Part shown: piece after piece, positions 25,533 through 34,497 of the stretch
How the letters are laid out: the number at the start of each line of letters is the position of its first letter
Position numbering within the stretch: position 1 is the first letter of the stretch
Assembly (NCBI GenBank): GCA_021323265.1
Contig: JAJTCO010000001.1
Span: forward strand, 124,001-188,000
Direction: 5' to 3'
Source: Pseudoduganella sp.
GTDB lineage: Bacteria > Pseudomonadota > Gammaproteobacteria > Burkholderiales > Burkholderiaceae_D
Length of the DNA stretch: 64,000 nt
Notes under the pieces: generated by a model
What the model was told of the DNA's origin: nothing
The model's database searches: none
The model's input: only the letters and a program-made list of their open reading frames with translations
Made by a program: the position numbers and the translations under genes

Positions 25533-28500
25533 ATGGCCCCAAGCATCCAACCCGGACTCCTGATCCTGCACGGCAACCAGCTCGAAGAGCTGCGCAGCGC
25601 CGTGTTCCAGTGGTTGCGCGGCCATCCGCTGGCGCCGCTGGAGCAGGAAATCTTCCTGGTGCAGTCGAACGGCGTGGCCGAATGGCTGAAGATCGCGCTG
25701 GCGGAGGAAACGGGCCTGTGCGGCGCCACCCGCGTGGCGCTGCCGGCGCGCCTGCTGTGGGAGATCTACCGCGGCATGCTGGGCCATGCGCGCGTGCCGC
25801 CCATTTCCGCCTTCGACAAGGGACCCCTGACCTGGCGCCTGATGCGCCTGCTGCCGCAGCTCCTGGCGCAGGACGACTTCGCGCCGCTGCGCCATTTCCT
25901 GCGCGACGGCGACCCCGAGCGCCGCCTGCAGCTGGCCGAACGCCTGGCCGACCTGTTCGACCAGTACCAGGTGTACCGCGCCGACTGGCTGGAAGACTGG
26001 GCCGCGGGACGCGACCAGCTGCGCAATGCGCGCGGCGAGCCGGTGCCGCTGGCGCCCGACCAGCGCTGGCAAGCCGCGTTGTGGCGCGCCGTGGCGGCCA
26101 GCGTGCCGCAGGAGGAACGTGGCCTGGGCCGCGCCAGCGTACATGCCGCCTTCGTGGAAGCCGTGCAGCGCGGCGATGCGCCGCTGGGGCGCCTGCCGCG
26201 CCGCATCGTGCTGTTCGGCGTCTCGGCGCTCCCGTACCAGAGCCTGCAAGCCATGGCCTCGCTGGCGCGCTTCACCCAGGTGGTGATTGCCGTGCCCAAC
26301 CCGTGCCGCTATTACTGGGGCGACATCATCGAAGGGCGCGACCTGCTGCGCGCGGCGCACCGGCGCCACGCGGCGCGCAAGGACATCGACCTGGCGGCCG
26401 TGCCGCTGGAGGCGCTGCACGCCCACAGCCATCCGCTCTTGGCAAGCTGGGGGCGCCAGGGGCGCGACTACATCCGCATGCTCGACGAATTCGACACCGC
26501 TTCCGACCTGGCAGGGCGCGACGACAAGCTGCGGGTGGACCTGTTCAGCGAGGAGGCGGGCGCCACGCTGCTGGCCCAGGTGCAAGCCGCCGTGCGCGAC
26601 ATGCTGCCGCTGGCCGAGCATCCGGCGGCCCTGGGCGTGCCGCCGCCGCCCGAGAGCGACCGTTCCATCGAGTTCCACGTGGCCCACAGCGTGCAGCGCG
26701 AAGTGGAGATCCTGCACGACCAGCTGCTGGCCATGTTCGCCGCCGACCCGCAGCTGCGCCCGCGCGACGTGGTGGTGATGGTGCCTGACATCGACGTGTT
26801 CACGGCCTCGATCCGCGCAGTCTTCGGCCAGCACCGGCGCCACGACGCGCGCTTCATCCCGCATGAAATCGGCGACGTCAACGACCGCAGCGTCAACCCG
26901 CTGCTGGTGGCGCTGGAGTGGCTGCTGCGCCTGCCGCAGCAGCGCTGCCGCCAGAGCGAGGTGCGCGACCTGCTCGACGTGCCGGCCCTGGCGCGCCGCT
27001 TCGGCCTGGCCGAGGACGACCTGCCGACGCTGGGCCAGTGGATCGAAGGGGCGGGCGTGCGCTGGGGCCTGGACGCGGCGCACCGCGCCGGCCTGGGCCT
27101 GGCGCCGGCCGGCGAGCAGAACGCGTGGATGTTCGGCGTGCGGCGCATGCTGCTCGGTTACGCGGCCGGCAACGGCGCGGCCTTCGCCGGCATCGAGCCG
27201 TATGCGGAGGTGGGCGGGCTCGATGCCGCGCTGGCGGGCTCGCTGGCGCAGCTGATCGAGGCGCTGCTGGCCTGGCGCGAGCGCCTGGGCGCGGCGCGCC
27301 GGCCGGCCGAGTGGGCCGAGCAGGCGCGCCTGCTGCTGGCCGGGTTCTTCAGCGACCGCGACGAGGCGGACCGCCTGACGCTGGCGCGCCTGGACGATGC
27401 GCTGGACAAGTGGCTGGAAACCTGCGAGGACGCGGGCTTCGACGAAGCCGTGCCGCTGGCCACCCTGCGCGAAGCCTGGCTGGGCGGCCTGGACGAACCG
27501 TCGCTGGAGCACCAGTTCGTCTCCGGCGGCGTCACCTTCTGCACCTTGATGCCGATGCGCGCGGTGCCGTTCCGCGTGGTGTGCCTGCTGGGCATGAACG
27601 ACGGCGACTTCCCGCGCCGCGCCAGCCGCGCCGACTTCGACCTGCTGGCGTTGCCGGGCATGGCGCGCCCGGGCGACCGCTCGCGCCGCGACGACGACCG
27701 CTACCTGATGCTGGAGGCGCTGCTGGCGGCGCGCACCAAGCTGTATATCAGCTGGGTCGGACGCAACGTGCGCGACAACAGCGAGCAGCCGCCTTCGGTG
27801 CTGGTGGCGCAGCTGCGCGACTACCTGCAGGCGGGCTGGCAGCTGGACTTGGGGCGGCGCACCACCTGGCACGCGCTGCAGCCGTTCAGCCGCGCCTATT
27901 TCGAACGGGGCGGCCTGCTGACGTTCGCCGGCGAGTGGCGCGCGGCCCACGATGACGCGGCGCAGCCGGCCGCCGAGGCGCCGCTGCCGCCGTACGAGGT
28001 GGAGGAGGGCTTCCGCCTGCGCCTGTCCACGCTGGCGGCCTTCCTGCGCCAGCCGGTGCGCCACTTCTTCCGCCAGCGCCTGGGCGTGTACTTCGGCGAA
28101 GCGGCGGTGGTGGGCGAGGACGAGGAGCCGTTCCAGCTGGACGGCCTGCAGCGCTACACGCTGGAAGACCTGATGCTGGCCGACGGCGGCGAGCCGGAGG
28201 CGCTGGAGGACGTGCGCGCCGGCCTGCAGCAGCGCGGCCTGCGCCTGCGCCGCCAGGGCATGCTGCCCATCGGCCTGATCGGCGAGCGCGTGCTCGACGA
28301 ACTGGTGGAGGAACTGGTGCCGGTGCGCACCGCCTGGCTGACCCTGTGCGGCACCTATTGGGAAGCGGCGCCCAAGCTGGCGATCCACCTGGAGCTGGCC
28401 GGCCTGGTGCTGGAGGACTGGGTGGACCAGTTGCGCCGCGCCGGCGAAGCCACGGCCTGGCTGGTGCAGATGTCCTCGCGCGTGTGCGACAAGTCCGGCG

Positions 28501-28937
28501 CCCCGCGCGGCGAGAAGCTGATTCCGATGTGGCTGCGCCAGCTGGCCGCCGCCGCGCAGGGCCAGCCGGTGACAGGCTTCCTGGTGGCGCGCGACGCCAT
28601 CGTCATCATGGAGCCGCTCGAGGCGCAGGGCGCGCAGGCCACGCTGCGCACGCTGGTGGAACTGTGGCGCGCCGGCATGGACCAGCCGCTGCCTGCCGCC
28701 TGCAAGACCGGCCTGGCGCTGGTGATGGACGGCGACGCGCGCAGCGCCTACGATGGCGGCTTCGAACTGTCGGGCGAGAACGAGGACCCGTGCCTGGCCC
28801 GCCTGTGGCCGGACTTCGCGGCGCTGTCCTCCGAGCCCGGCTTCGCGCAAAGCTGCCGCGCGCTGTACCAGCCGCTGGCGCAGTGGCTGGAGCATTCGGT
28901 GACGGTGCAGCCGATCGACGGGGAGGGCGAGCCATGA
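25533..28937 (+). CDS. recC: Exodeoxyribonuclease V subunit gamma (RecC)
   Basis: A 1134-residue subunit of the RecBCD helicase-nuclease, which processes double-strand DNA ends for recombination and degrades foreign linear DNA. Family features include LLILHGNQLEELR near the N terminus, FLVQSNGVAEWLK (about 45-57), VVVMVPDIDVF in the helicase-like fold and LLGMNDGDFPRR near 685. RecC is an inactive helicase/nuclease relative that recognises Chi and splits the DNA strands. The length agrees with the family. Its stop overlaps the recB ATG (ATGA), marking a coupled recC-recB-recD operon. Confidence 0.93.
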   Translation: MAPSIQPGLLILHGNQLEELRSAVFQWLRGHPLAPLEQEIFLVQSNGVAEWLKIALAEETGLCGATRVALPARLLWEIYRGMLGHARVPPISAFDKGPLTWRLMRLLPQLLAQDDFAPLRHFLRDGDPERRLQLAERLADLFDQYQVYRADWLEDWAAGRDQLRNARGEPVPLAPDQRWQAALWRAVAASVPQEERGLGRASVHAAFVEAVQRGDAPLGRLPRRIVLFGVSALPYQSLQAMASLARFTQVVIAVPNPCRYYWGDIIEGRDLLRAAHRRHAARKDIDLAAVPLEALHAHSHPLLASWGRQGRDYIRMLDEFDTASDLAGRDDKLRVDLFSEEAGATLLAQVQAAVRDMLPLAEHPAALGVPPPPESDRSIEFHVAHSVQREVEILHDQLLAMFAADPQLRPRDVVVMVPDIDVFTASIRAVFGQHRRHDARFIPHEIGDVNDRSVNPLLVALEWLLRLPQQRCRQSEVRDLLDVPALARRFGLAEDDLPTLGQWIEGAGVRWGLDAAHRAGLGLAPAGEQNAWMFGVRRMLLGYAAGNGAAFAGIEPYAEVGGLDAALAGSLAQLIEALLAWRERLGAARRPAEWAEQARLLLAGFFSDRDEADRLTLARLDDALDKWLETCEDAGFDEAVPLATLREAWLGGLDEPSLEHQFVSGGVTFCTLMPMRAVPFRVVCLLGMNDGDFPRRASRADFDLLALPGMARPGDRSRRDDDRYLMLEALLAARTKLYISWVGRNVRDNSEQPPSVLVAQLRDYLQAGWQLDLGRRTTWHALQPFSRAYFERGGLLTFAGEWRAAHDDAAQPAAEAPLPPYEVEEGFRLRLSTLAAFLRQPVRHFFRQRLGVYFGEAAVVGEDEEPFQLDGLQRYTLEDLMLADGGEPEALEDVRAGLQQRGLRLRRQGMLPIGLIGERVLDELVEELVPVRTAWLTLCGTYWEAAPKLAIHLELAGLVLEDWVDQLRRAGEATAWLVQMSSRVCDKSGAPRGEKLIPMWLRQLAAAAQGQPVTGFLVARDAIVIMEPLEAQGAQATLRTLVELWRAGMDQPLPAACKTGLALVMDGDARSAYDGGFELSGENEDPCLARLWPDFAALSSEPGFAQSCRALYQPLAQWLEHSVTVQPIDGEGEP

Positions 28938-31900
28938 GCAGCCCGTTGAATCCGCTCGACTTCCCGCTGCACGGCTCGCGCCTGATCGAGGCCAGCGCCG
29001 GCACCGGCAAGACCTGGACCATCGCGGCGCTGTACGTGCGCCTGGTGCTGGGCCACGGCGGCGGCAACGCCTATTGCCGGCCGCTGATGCCGTCCGAGAT
29101 CCTGGTGATGACCTTCACCCGCGCCGCCACGCGCGAGCTGTCGAACCGCGTGCGCGAGCGCCTGGTGGAAGCGGCGGCGTATTTCCGCGCCGAGCAGGCG
29201 CACAAGCCCGACGCCTACCTGGACGCATTGCTGGAGGAGCTGCCCGAATACGAGGCGCGCCTGCAGGCGGCGCACCGCCTGCAACTGGCGGCCGAAACCA
29301 TGGACGAAGCGGCCATCTTCACCATCGACGCCTGGTGCCAGCGCATGCTGCGCGAGCATGCCTTCGACAGCGGCAACCTGTTCGACGAGGAGCTGCTGAG
29401 CGACGAGGGCGCCCTGTACGAAGACGCCGCCCACGACTACTGGCGCCAGCAGGTCTACCCGCTGGGCGAGGAGGCGCTGCGCGTGCTGCTGTCGGCCTGC
29501 CGCGACGTGCAGGCGCTCAAGCGCAGCGTGCGCGAGCTGGCGCGCCGCCCGGACGCGGGCGAGGGCGCCGCCCGCCGCGAGGCGCTGGGCGCCATGATCG
29601 CGCGCGTGCGCCGCGAGCAGCAGGCCGCCCTGGCGGCGCTGAAGCAGGGCTGGGCCGAGCGCGCCGACCGCATCGAGGCCTGGATCGGCGCCCAGCGCGA
29701 TGCCAACGCCAAGTGCTTCAACGGCACCAAGTTGCGCGCCGATTCGGTCGCCAAATGGTGCGCCGCGCTGCGCGACTGGGCCGGCGATGCGGCCCTGCAC
29801 GAGCCGGACATGAACGCCACGCCCTGGTTCCGCCTGACGCCGGCCGGCATGATCGACGCCTGCGCCAAGGGCTACGCGCCCGACATTCCGGCCGATTTCG
29901 AGGCCATCGCCCCGCTGCGGCGCGCGCTGGACGGAATCGAGCCGCTGCGCCACCACGTGCTGCGCCACGCGGCGGCCAGCATCGCCGCCCGCATGCAGGA
30001 GCTGAAAAGCCAGCAGCGCCAGTTCGGCTTTGCCGACATGCTGGAGCGCCTGCGCAGCGCGCTGGAGGGCGACAACGGCGCCGCGCTGCGCCAGCGCATC
30101 GTCACGCAGTACCCGGTGGCGATGGTGGACGAATTCCAGGACACGGCGCCGAGCCAGTACCGCATCTTCAACCTGCTGTACCGCGTGGCCGACAACGATC
30201 CGGCATCGGGCCTGTTCCTGATCGGCGACCCGAAACAGTCGATCTACGGCTTTCGCGGCGCCGACATCCACAGCTACCTGGACGCGCGCCGCGCCACGGC
30301 GGGCCGCCACTACCAGCTTGGCACCAATTTCCGTTCGACGGCGCAGATCGTGGCGGCGGTGAACCAGGTCTTCCTGCACGCCGAGGGCGTGGCCGGGCAG
30401 GGCGGCTTTGCGCGCGGCGCCTTCCGCTTCCGCACGGCCGAAGGCAATCCGCTGCCCTTCGAGGCGGTGGGCGCGCGTGGCCGCGAGGAACGCCTGGTCG
30501 GGCCGGAGGGCGACATCCAGGCCCTGACCGCCGGCTGCACGCTGGAACAGCTGGGGGCGGACGCCTACCGCGACTACTTTGCCGAACAGTGCGCCGAGCA
30601 TATCGCCTGCCTGCTGAACGACCCTGCCACCGGTTTCCAGGGCGCGCAAGGCTTCCAACGCCTGCAGCCGGCCGACATCGCCATCCTGGTGCGCGACCGG
30701 CGCGAGGCAGCGGCCGTGCGCAAGTCGCTGCAGCGGCGCCTGGTGCCCAGCGTCTACCTGTCGGACAAGGATTCCGTCCTGTCCAGCGAGGAGGCGGCCG
30801 ACATGCTGCGCTGGCTGTCCGCCGTGGCCAACCCGCTGGACGGCCAGCTGGCGCGCACCGCCTTCGCCACGCGCAGCGCGAACCTGCCGCTGGCCGAACT
30901 GGCGCAGTTCTCGGCCGACGAACTGGCGTGGGAGCGGCGCGTGGAGCAGTTGAAGGAATGGCACGTGGTCTGGCAGCGCCAGGGCGTGCTGGCCATGCTG
31001 CGCCGCTTCATCCACGACCTGGGACTGCCGGCGCAGCTGCTGGCGCGCCCGGGCGGCGAGCGCAGCCTGACCAATATGCTGCACCTGGCCGAACTGCTGC
31101 AGCAGGCCAGCCGCCAGCTGGAAGGCGAGCAGGCGCTGATCCGCTGGCTGGCCGAGCAGATCGAGGACGAGAGCGACGGCGGCGACGAACGGGTGCTGCG
31201 CCTGGAATCGGACGCGGAACTGGTGAAGGTGGTGACCGTGCACAAGTCCAAGGGCCTGGAGTACCCGCTGGTCTACCTGCCGTTCGCCGTCACGGTGCGC
31301 AAGGTCGACAAGCGCAACCGCGTCTTCTTCGAGTACACCGATACCCAGGGCGTGCGCCATATCGACATGCAGCTGTCCGACGCCGGCCAGGAAGCGGCCG
31401 AAGCGGCCCGCATCGAGGAAGACCTGCGTCTGCTCTACGTGGCGCTGACCCGCGCGCGCCACTTCCTGTGGCTGGGCGTGGCGGCGCTGCCGGCGCGCAA
31501 GAAGGATGAGAACACGCTGCACGAATCGGCGCTGGGCTACCTGCTGAGCGGGGGCGAACCGCTGCCGGCGGGCCAGCTGCTGGAAACCTGGCAGCGCCTG
31601 CGCGGCGACTGCTCGGCGATTTCCGTCAACCTGCTGGAGCCGTCCGTGCCGCTCACGCGCCTGGCACGCGCGGTGGAACGCCCGCCGCTGGAAGCGCCGC
31701 TGGCCTACGCCGGCCACTTCGAACGCGACTGGTCGGTCGGCAGTTTCAGCTCGCTGGCGCGGCGCAGCGGCGAAGCACTGCCAGCGCCCATGCACGCCGC
31801 GCAGGAAACGCTGATGGAGGGCGAGGACCCGGCCAGCCCCCTGCGCATCGAGGACACGGCCTGGCACCGCTTCCCGCGCGGCTCCGTGCCGGGGAATTTC

Positions 31901-32566
31901 CTGCACGAGCAGCTGGAGGCGCTGGCGCGCGAAGGTTTTGCCGCCATCCACCAGGAGCATTACGCCGAACGCGCCGCGCGCCAGATCAAGCGCGCCGGCT
32001 GGGGCCACCGCGAAGCCGACACCCTGGCCTGGCTGCAGGCGATCGCCAGCACCACGCTGCCGCCGTTGGGCAGCGCGCTCGATGCGGTCAGCCACGTGCT
32101 GCCGGAGATGGAGTTCTGGTTCCCCAGCGAGCGCCTGGACACGGCGCAGCTCGATCGCCTGTGCCGCCAGCGCCTGCTGGACGGCATCGCCCGTCCGGCG
32201 TTGCCGCAGCGCGAGCTGCACGGCATGCTGAAGGGCTTCTGCGACCTGGTGTTCGAGCACGCGGGCCGCTACTGGGTACTGGACTACAAATCGAATGCGT
32301 TGGGCGGCACCGATACCGCCTACCACAAGGCGGCGCTGGCGCACGGCATGGCGGCGCACCGCTACGACGTGCAGGGCGCCATCTACATGCTGGCCCTGCA
32401 CCGCCTGCTGCGCACGCGTCTGGGGGCGGATTACGACCCCGCCACCCAGCTTGGGGGCGCCATCTTCTACTTCCTGCGCGGGGTGGGCAACGAGCAGACG
32501 CGCGGCTGCTATGTGCTGCCGCCGGACGCGGACCTGCTTCACGGACTGGACGAGCTATGCGCATGA
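28934..32566 (+). CDS. recB: Exodeoxyribonuclease V subunit beta (RecB)
   Basis: A 1210-residue helicase-nuclease subunit. Walker A is EASAGTGKTWTIA (about residues 17-29), and MVDEFQDTAPSQYRIF holds the DExx motif. GDPKQSIYGFRGAD and VVTVHKSKGLEYPLVYLP are superfamily 1A helicase motifs. The C-terminal nuclease motif is GFCDLVFEHAGRYWVLDYKSN, with the D-x-K catalytic residues intact. It moves 3' to 5' and supplies the only nuclease site of the complex. The ATG at 28934 overlaps the recC stop; longer in-frame extension into recC is not needed. Its own stop overlaps recD. Confidence 0.95.
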   Translation: MSSPLNPLDFPLHGSRLIEASAGTGKTWTIAALYVRLVLGHGGGNAYCRPLMPSEILVMTFTRAATRELSNRVRERLVEAAAYFRAEQAHKPDAYLDALLEELPEYEARLQAAHRLQLAAETMDEAAIFTIDAWCQRMLREHAFDSGNLFDEELLSDEGALYEDAAHDYWRQQVYPLGEEALRVLLSACRDVQALKRSVRELARRPDAGEGAARREALGAMIARVRREQQAALAALKQGWAERADRIEAWIGAQRDANAKCFNGTKLRADSVAKWCAALRDWAGDAALHEPDMNATPWFRLTPAGMIDACAKGYAPDIPADFEAIAPLRRALDGIEPLRHHVLRHAAASIAARMQELKSQQRQFGFADMLERLRSALEGDNGAALRQRIVTQYPVAMVDEFQDTAPSQYRIFNLLYRVADNDPASGLFLIGDPKQSIYGFRGADIHSYLDARRATAGRHYQLGTNFRSTAQIVAAVNQVFLHAEGVAGQGGFARGAFRFRTAEGNPLPFEAVGARGREERLVGPEGDIQALTAGCTLEQLGADAYRDYFAEQCAEHIACLLNDPATGFQGAQGFQRLQPADIAILVRDRREAAAVRKSLQRRLVPSVYLSDKDSVLSSEEAADMLRWLSAVANPLDGQLARTAFATRSANLPLAELAQFSADELAWERRVEQLKEWHVVWQRQGVLAMLRRFIHDLGLPAQLLARPGGERSLTNMLHLAELLQQASRQLEGEQALIRWLAEQIEDESDGGDERVLRLESDAELVKVVTVHKSKGLEYPLVYLPFAVTVRKVDKRNRVFFEYTDTQGVRHIDMQLSDAGQEAAEAARIEEDLRLLYVALTRARHFLWLGVAALPARKKDENTLHESALGYLLSGGEPLPAGQLLETWQRLRGDCSAISVNLLEPSVPLTRLARAVERPPLEAPLAYAGHFERDWSVGSFSSLARRSGEALPAPMHAAQETLMEGEDPASPLRIEDTAWHRFPRGSVPGNFLHEQLEALAREGFAAIHQEHYAERAARQIKRAGWGHREADTLAWLQAIASTTLPPLGSALDAVSHVLPEMEFWFPSERLDTAQLDRLCRQRLLDGIARPALPQRELHGMLKGFCDLVFEHAGRYWVLDYKSNALGGTDTAYHKAALAHGMAAHRYDVQGAIYMLALHRLLRTRLGADYDPATQLGGAIFYFLRGVGNEQTRGCYVLPPDADLLHGLDELCA

Positions 32567-34497
32567 GTTTTTACGACCATATCGACATGCTGGCCGAAGG
32601 CGGCATGCTGCGCCGCCTGGGGCCCGTGTTCGCACGCTTCGTGACCTCCCTGGCCCCGGCCGACGACGCTACGCCGCTGGCCGTGGCCTGCCTGCTGCTG
32701 TCCGAGCTGGAAGGACGCGGCCACAGCTGCCTGCAACTGCGCGCCCTCGCGGACGATCCGGCCCCGATGCTGGGCTGGGGCGCGGAGGACTGGCAGGGCC
32801 TGTGCGCGGAAGCCGGCGCGTTGCCGCAGGGCGAGGCGGCCTGGCAGGCCTATTTGCAGGCATGCCCGCAGGTGCTGTGCTGGCCGGGCGGCATCGACCA
32901 GGGGCAGCCCCTGGTACTGGCAGGCGGCCGCCTTTATTTGCGCCGCTACTGGTCGGACGAGAATACGGTTGCAGACGCCGTGCGTGCGCGCACTGAGGCT
33001 GTCGGTGAACAACAGGAAAACGTGTTCCGTCCCGAGTTTTCGCGGCCGTGGCTGGACAAGCTGTTCACCCACGCGACGCGCGAAGGCGGGGCGGACTGGC
33101 AGAAGATTGCCTGCGCCATCGCCATGCGCGGCGGGCTCTCCGTCATTACCGGCGGACCGGGCACCGGCAAGACGTACACCGTGGCGCGCCTGCTGGCCTT
33201 GCTGTTTGCGGTGCAGGGCGAGGGCGCCAGCCAGCTGCGCGTGGCACTTGCCGCCCCCACGGGCAAGGCTGCCGCGCGCCTGAAGCAGGCCATCGACGAT
33301 GCGCTGGACAAGCTGGAGGAAAGCCTGCAGGGCGCCTTGCCCCTGCGCGCGCTGGCCGGGCGCATGGGCGGCGCGCGTACCCTGCATTCGCTGCTGGGCG
33401 CGCGTCCGGACACGCGGGCCTTCCGCCACAACGCCGGCAACCCGCTCGACGTGGACGTGCTGATCGTGGACGAAGCGTCCATGGTGCACCTGGAAATGAT
33501 GGCGGCCCTCTTGGACGCCTTGCCCGCCAGCGCGCGCCTGATCCTGCTGGGCGACAAGGACCAGCTGGCGTCGGTGGAGGCGGGCTCCGTGCTGGGCGAC
33601 CTGTGCCACGATGCCCAGGCCGGCGGCTATAGCAGCGCCACCGCCGCCTTCGTGGCGCAAGCGTCGGGCCAGCAGATCCCGCCCGAGTACCTGGGCAATG
33701 CGGGCGCGCTGGCGCAGCAGACCGTGATGCTGCGCCAGAGCCGGCGTTTTGGCGGCCCGATCGGCCAGCTTGCGCTGGCCGTCAACCAGGGCGACGCGGA
33801 AGCCGCGCGCGCCGTGCTGCGCGCCGACAGCGGCGGCCAGTTGTCCTGGAACGAGGCGGCCCAGACGGAAGACATGCTGCGCCTGGCCGTGGAAGGCTAT
33901 CGTCCCTGCCTGGAGCTGGTGGCGCAAGGGCGCGGCGCGGCCGGGCATGAGCAATGGGCCGCCGCCGTGCTGCAGGCCTTCGAGGGGTTCCGCCTGCTGT
34001 GCGCCGTGCGCGAGGGCGAGTGGGGCGTGGCGGGACTGAACGAGAGCATCGCGCAGCGCCTGGAAGCGCAAGGCTTGCTGAAGCGGCGCGGCGAGTGGTA
34101 CGTCGGCCGTCCCGTGATGGTGACGCGCAACGACTACGCGACCGGCGTCTATAACGGCGACATCGGCCTGGTGCTGCCCGACCCGGAACGGGCCGGCGCG
34201 CTGCGCGTGTACTTCTCCGACGCCGGCCAGGTGCGCAGCGTGCTGGCCACGCGCCTGCGCCATGTGGAAACCGCGTTTGCCATGACGGTGCACAAGTCCC
34301 AGGGCTCGGAATTCAGCCACACGGTGCTGGTGCTGCCGCGCGAAGGTTCGAGTGTGCTGGCGCGCGAGCTGGTCTACACCGGCATCACCCGCGCACGCCA
34401 GCGCTTTACGCTGCTCACTCCCAATGCCGGCGTGCTGCCGGACGCCATCCGCCGCCGCACCGAACGCACCAGCGGGCTACGCAGCCTGCTCGCCTGA
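32563..34497 (+). CDS. recD: Exodeoxyribonuclease V subunit alpha (RecD)
   Basis: A 644-residue superfamily 1B helicase, the 5'-to-3' motor of RecBCD. Walker A is GGPGTGKTYTVA (near residue 198), Walker B region DVLIVDEASMVHLEM, and MTVHKSQGSEFSHTVLVLP is motif V/VI. The ATG at 32563 overlaps the recB stop in ATGA form, matching the recC/recB junction; an ATG two codons earlier (32557) is possible. The 3' end overlaps the convergent sensor-kinase gene by 21 bases. Length and motifs are normal. Confidence 0.93.
   Translation: MSFYDHIDMLAEGGMLRRLGPVFARFVTSLAPADDATPLAVACLLLSELEGRGHSCLQLRALADDPAPMLGWGAEDWQGLCAEAGALPQGEAAWQAYLQACPQVLCWPGGIDQGQPLVLAGGRLYLRRYWSDENTVADAVRARTEAVGEQQENVFRPEFSRPWLDKLFTHATREGGADWQKIACAIAMRGGLSVITGGPGTGKTYTVARLLALLFAVQGEGASQLRVALAAPTGKAAARLKQAIDDALDKLEESLQGALPLRALAGRMGGARTLHSLLGARPDTRAFRHNAGNPLDVDVLIVDEASMVHLEMMAALLDALPASARLILLGDKDQLASVEAGSVLGDLCHDAQAGGYSSATAAFVAQASGQQIPPEYLGNAGALAQQTVMLRQSRRFGGPIGQLALAVNQGDAEAARAVLRADSGGQLSWNEAAQTEDMLRLAVEGYRPCLELVAQGRGAAGHEQWAAAVLQAFEGFRLLCAVREGEWGVAGLNESIAQRLEAQGLLKRRGEWYVGRPVMVTRNDYATGVYNGDIGLVLPDPERAGALRVYFSDAGQVRSVLATRLRHVETAFAMTVHKSQGSEFSHTVLVLPREGSSVLARELVYTGITRARQRFTLLTPNAGVLPDAIRRRTERTSGLRSLLA

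Noticed and set aside
22836..28895. A 2019-codon open frame on the minus strand
   Set aside because: It is antisense to the CHASE kinase and recC. Its composition (very rich in Arg, His, Gln, Ala) is that of a GC-rich shadow frame, and it matches no family.
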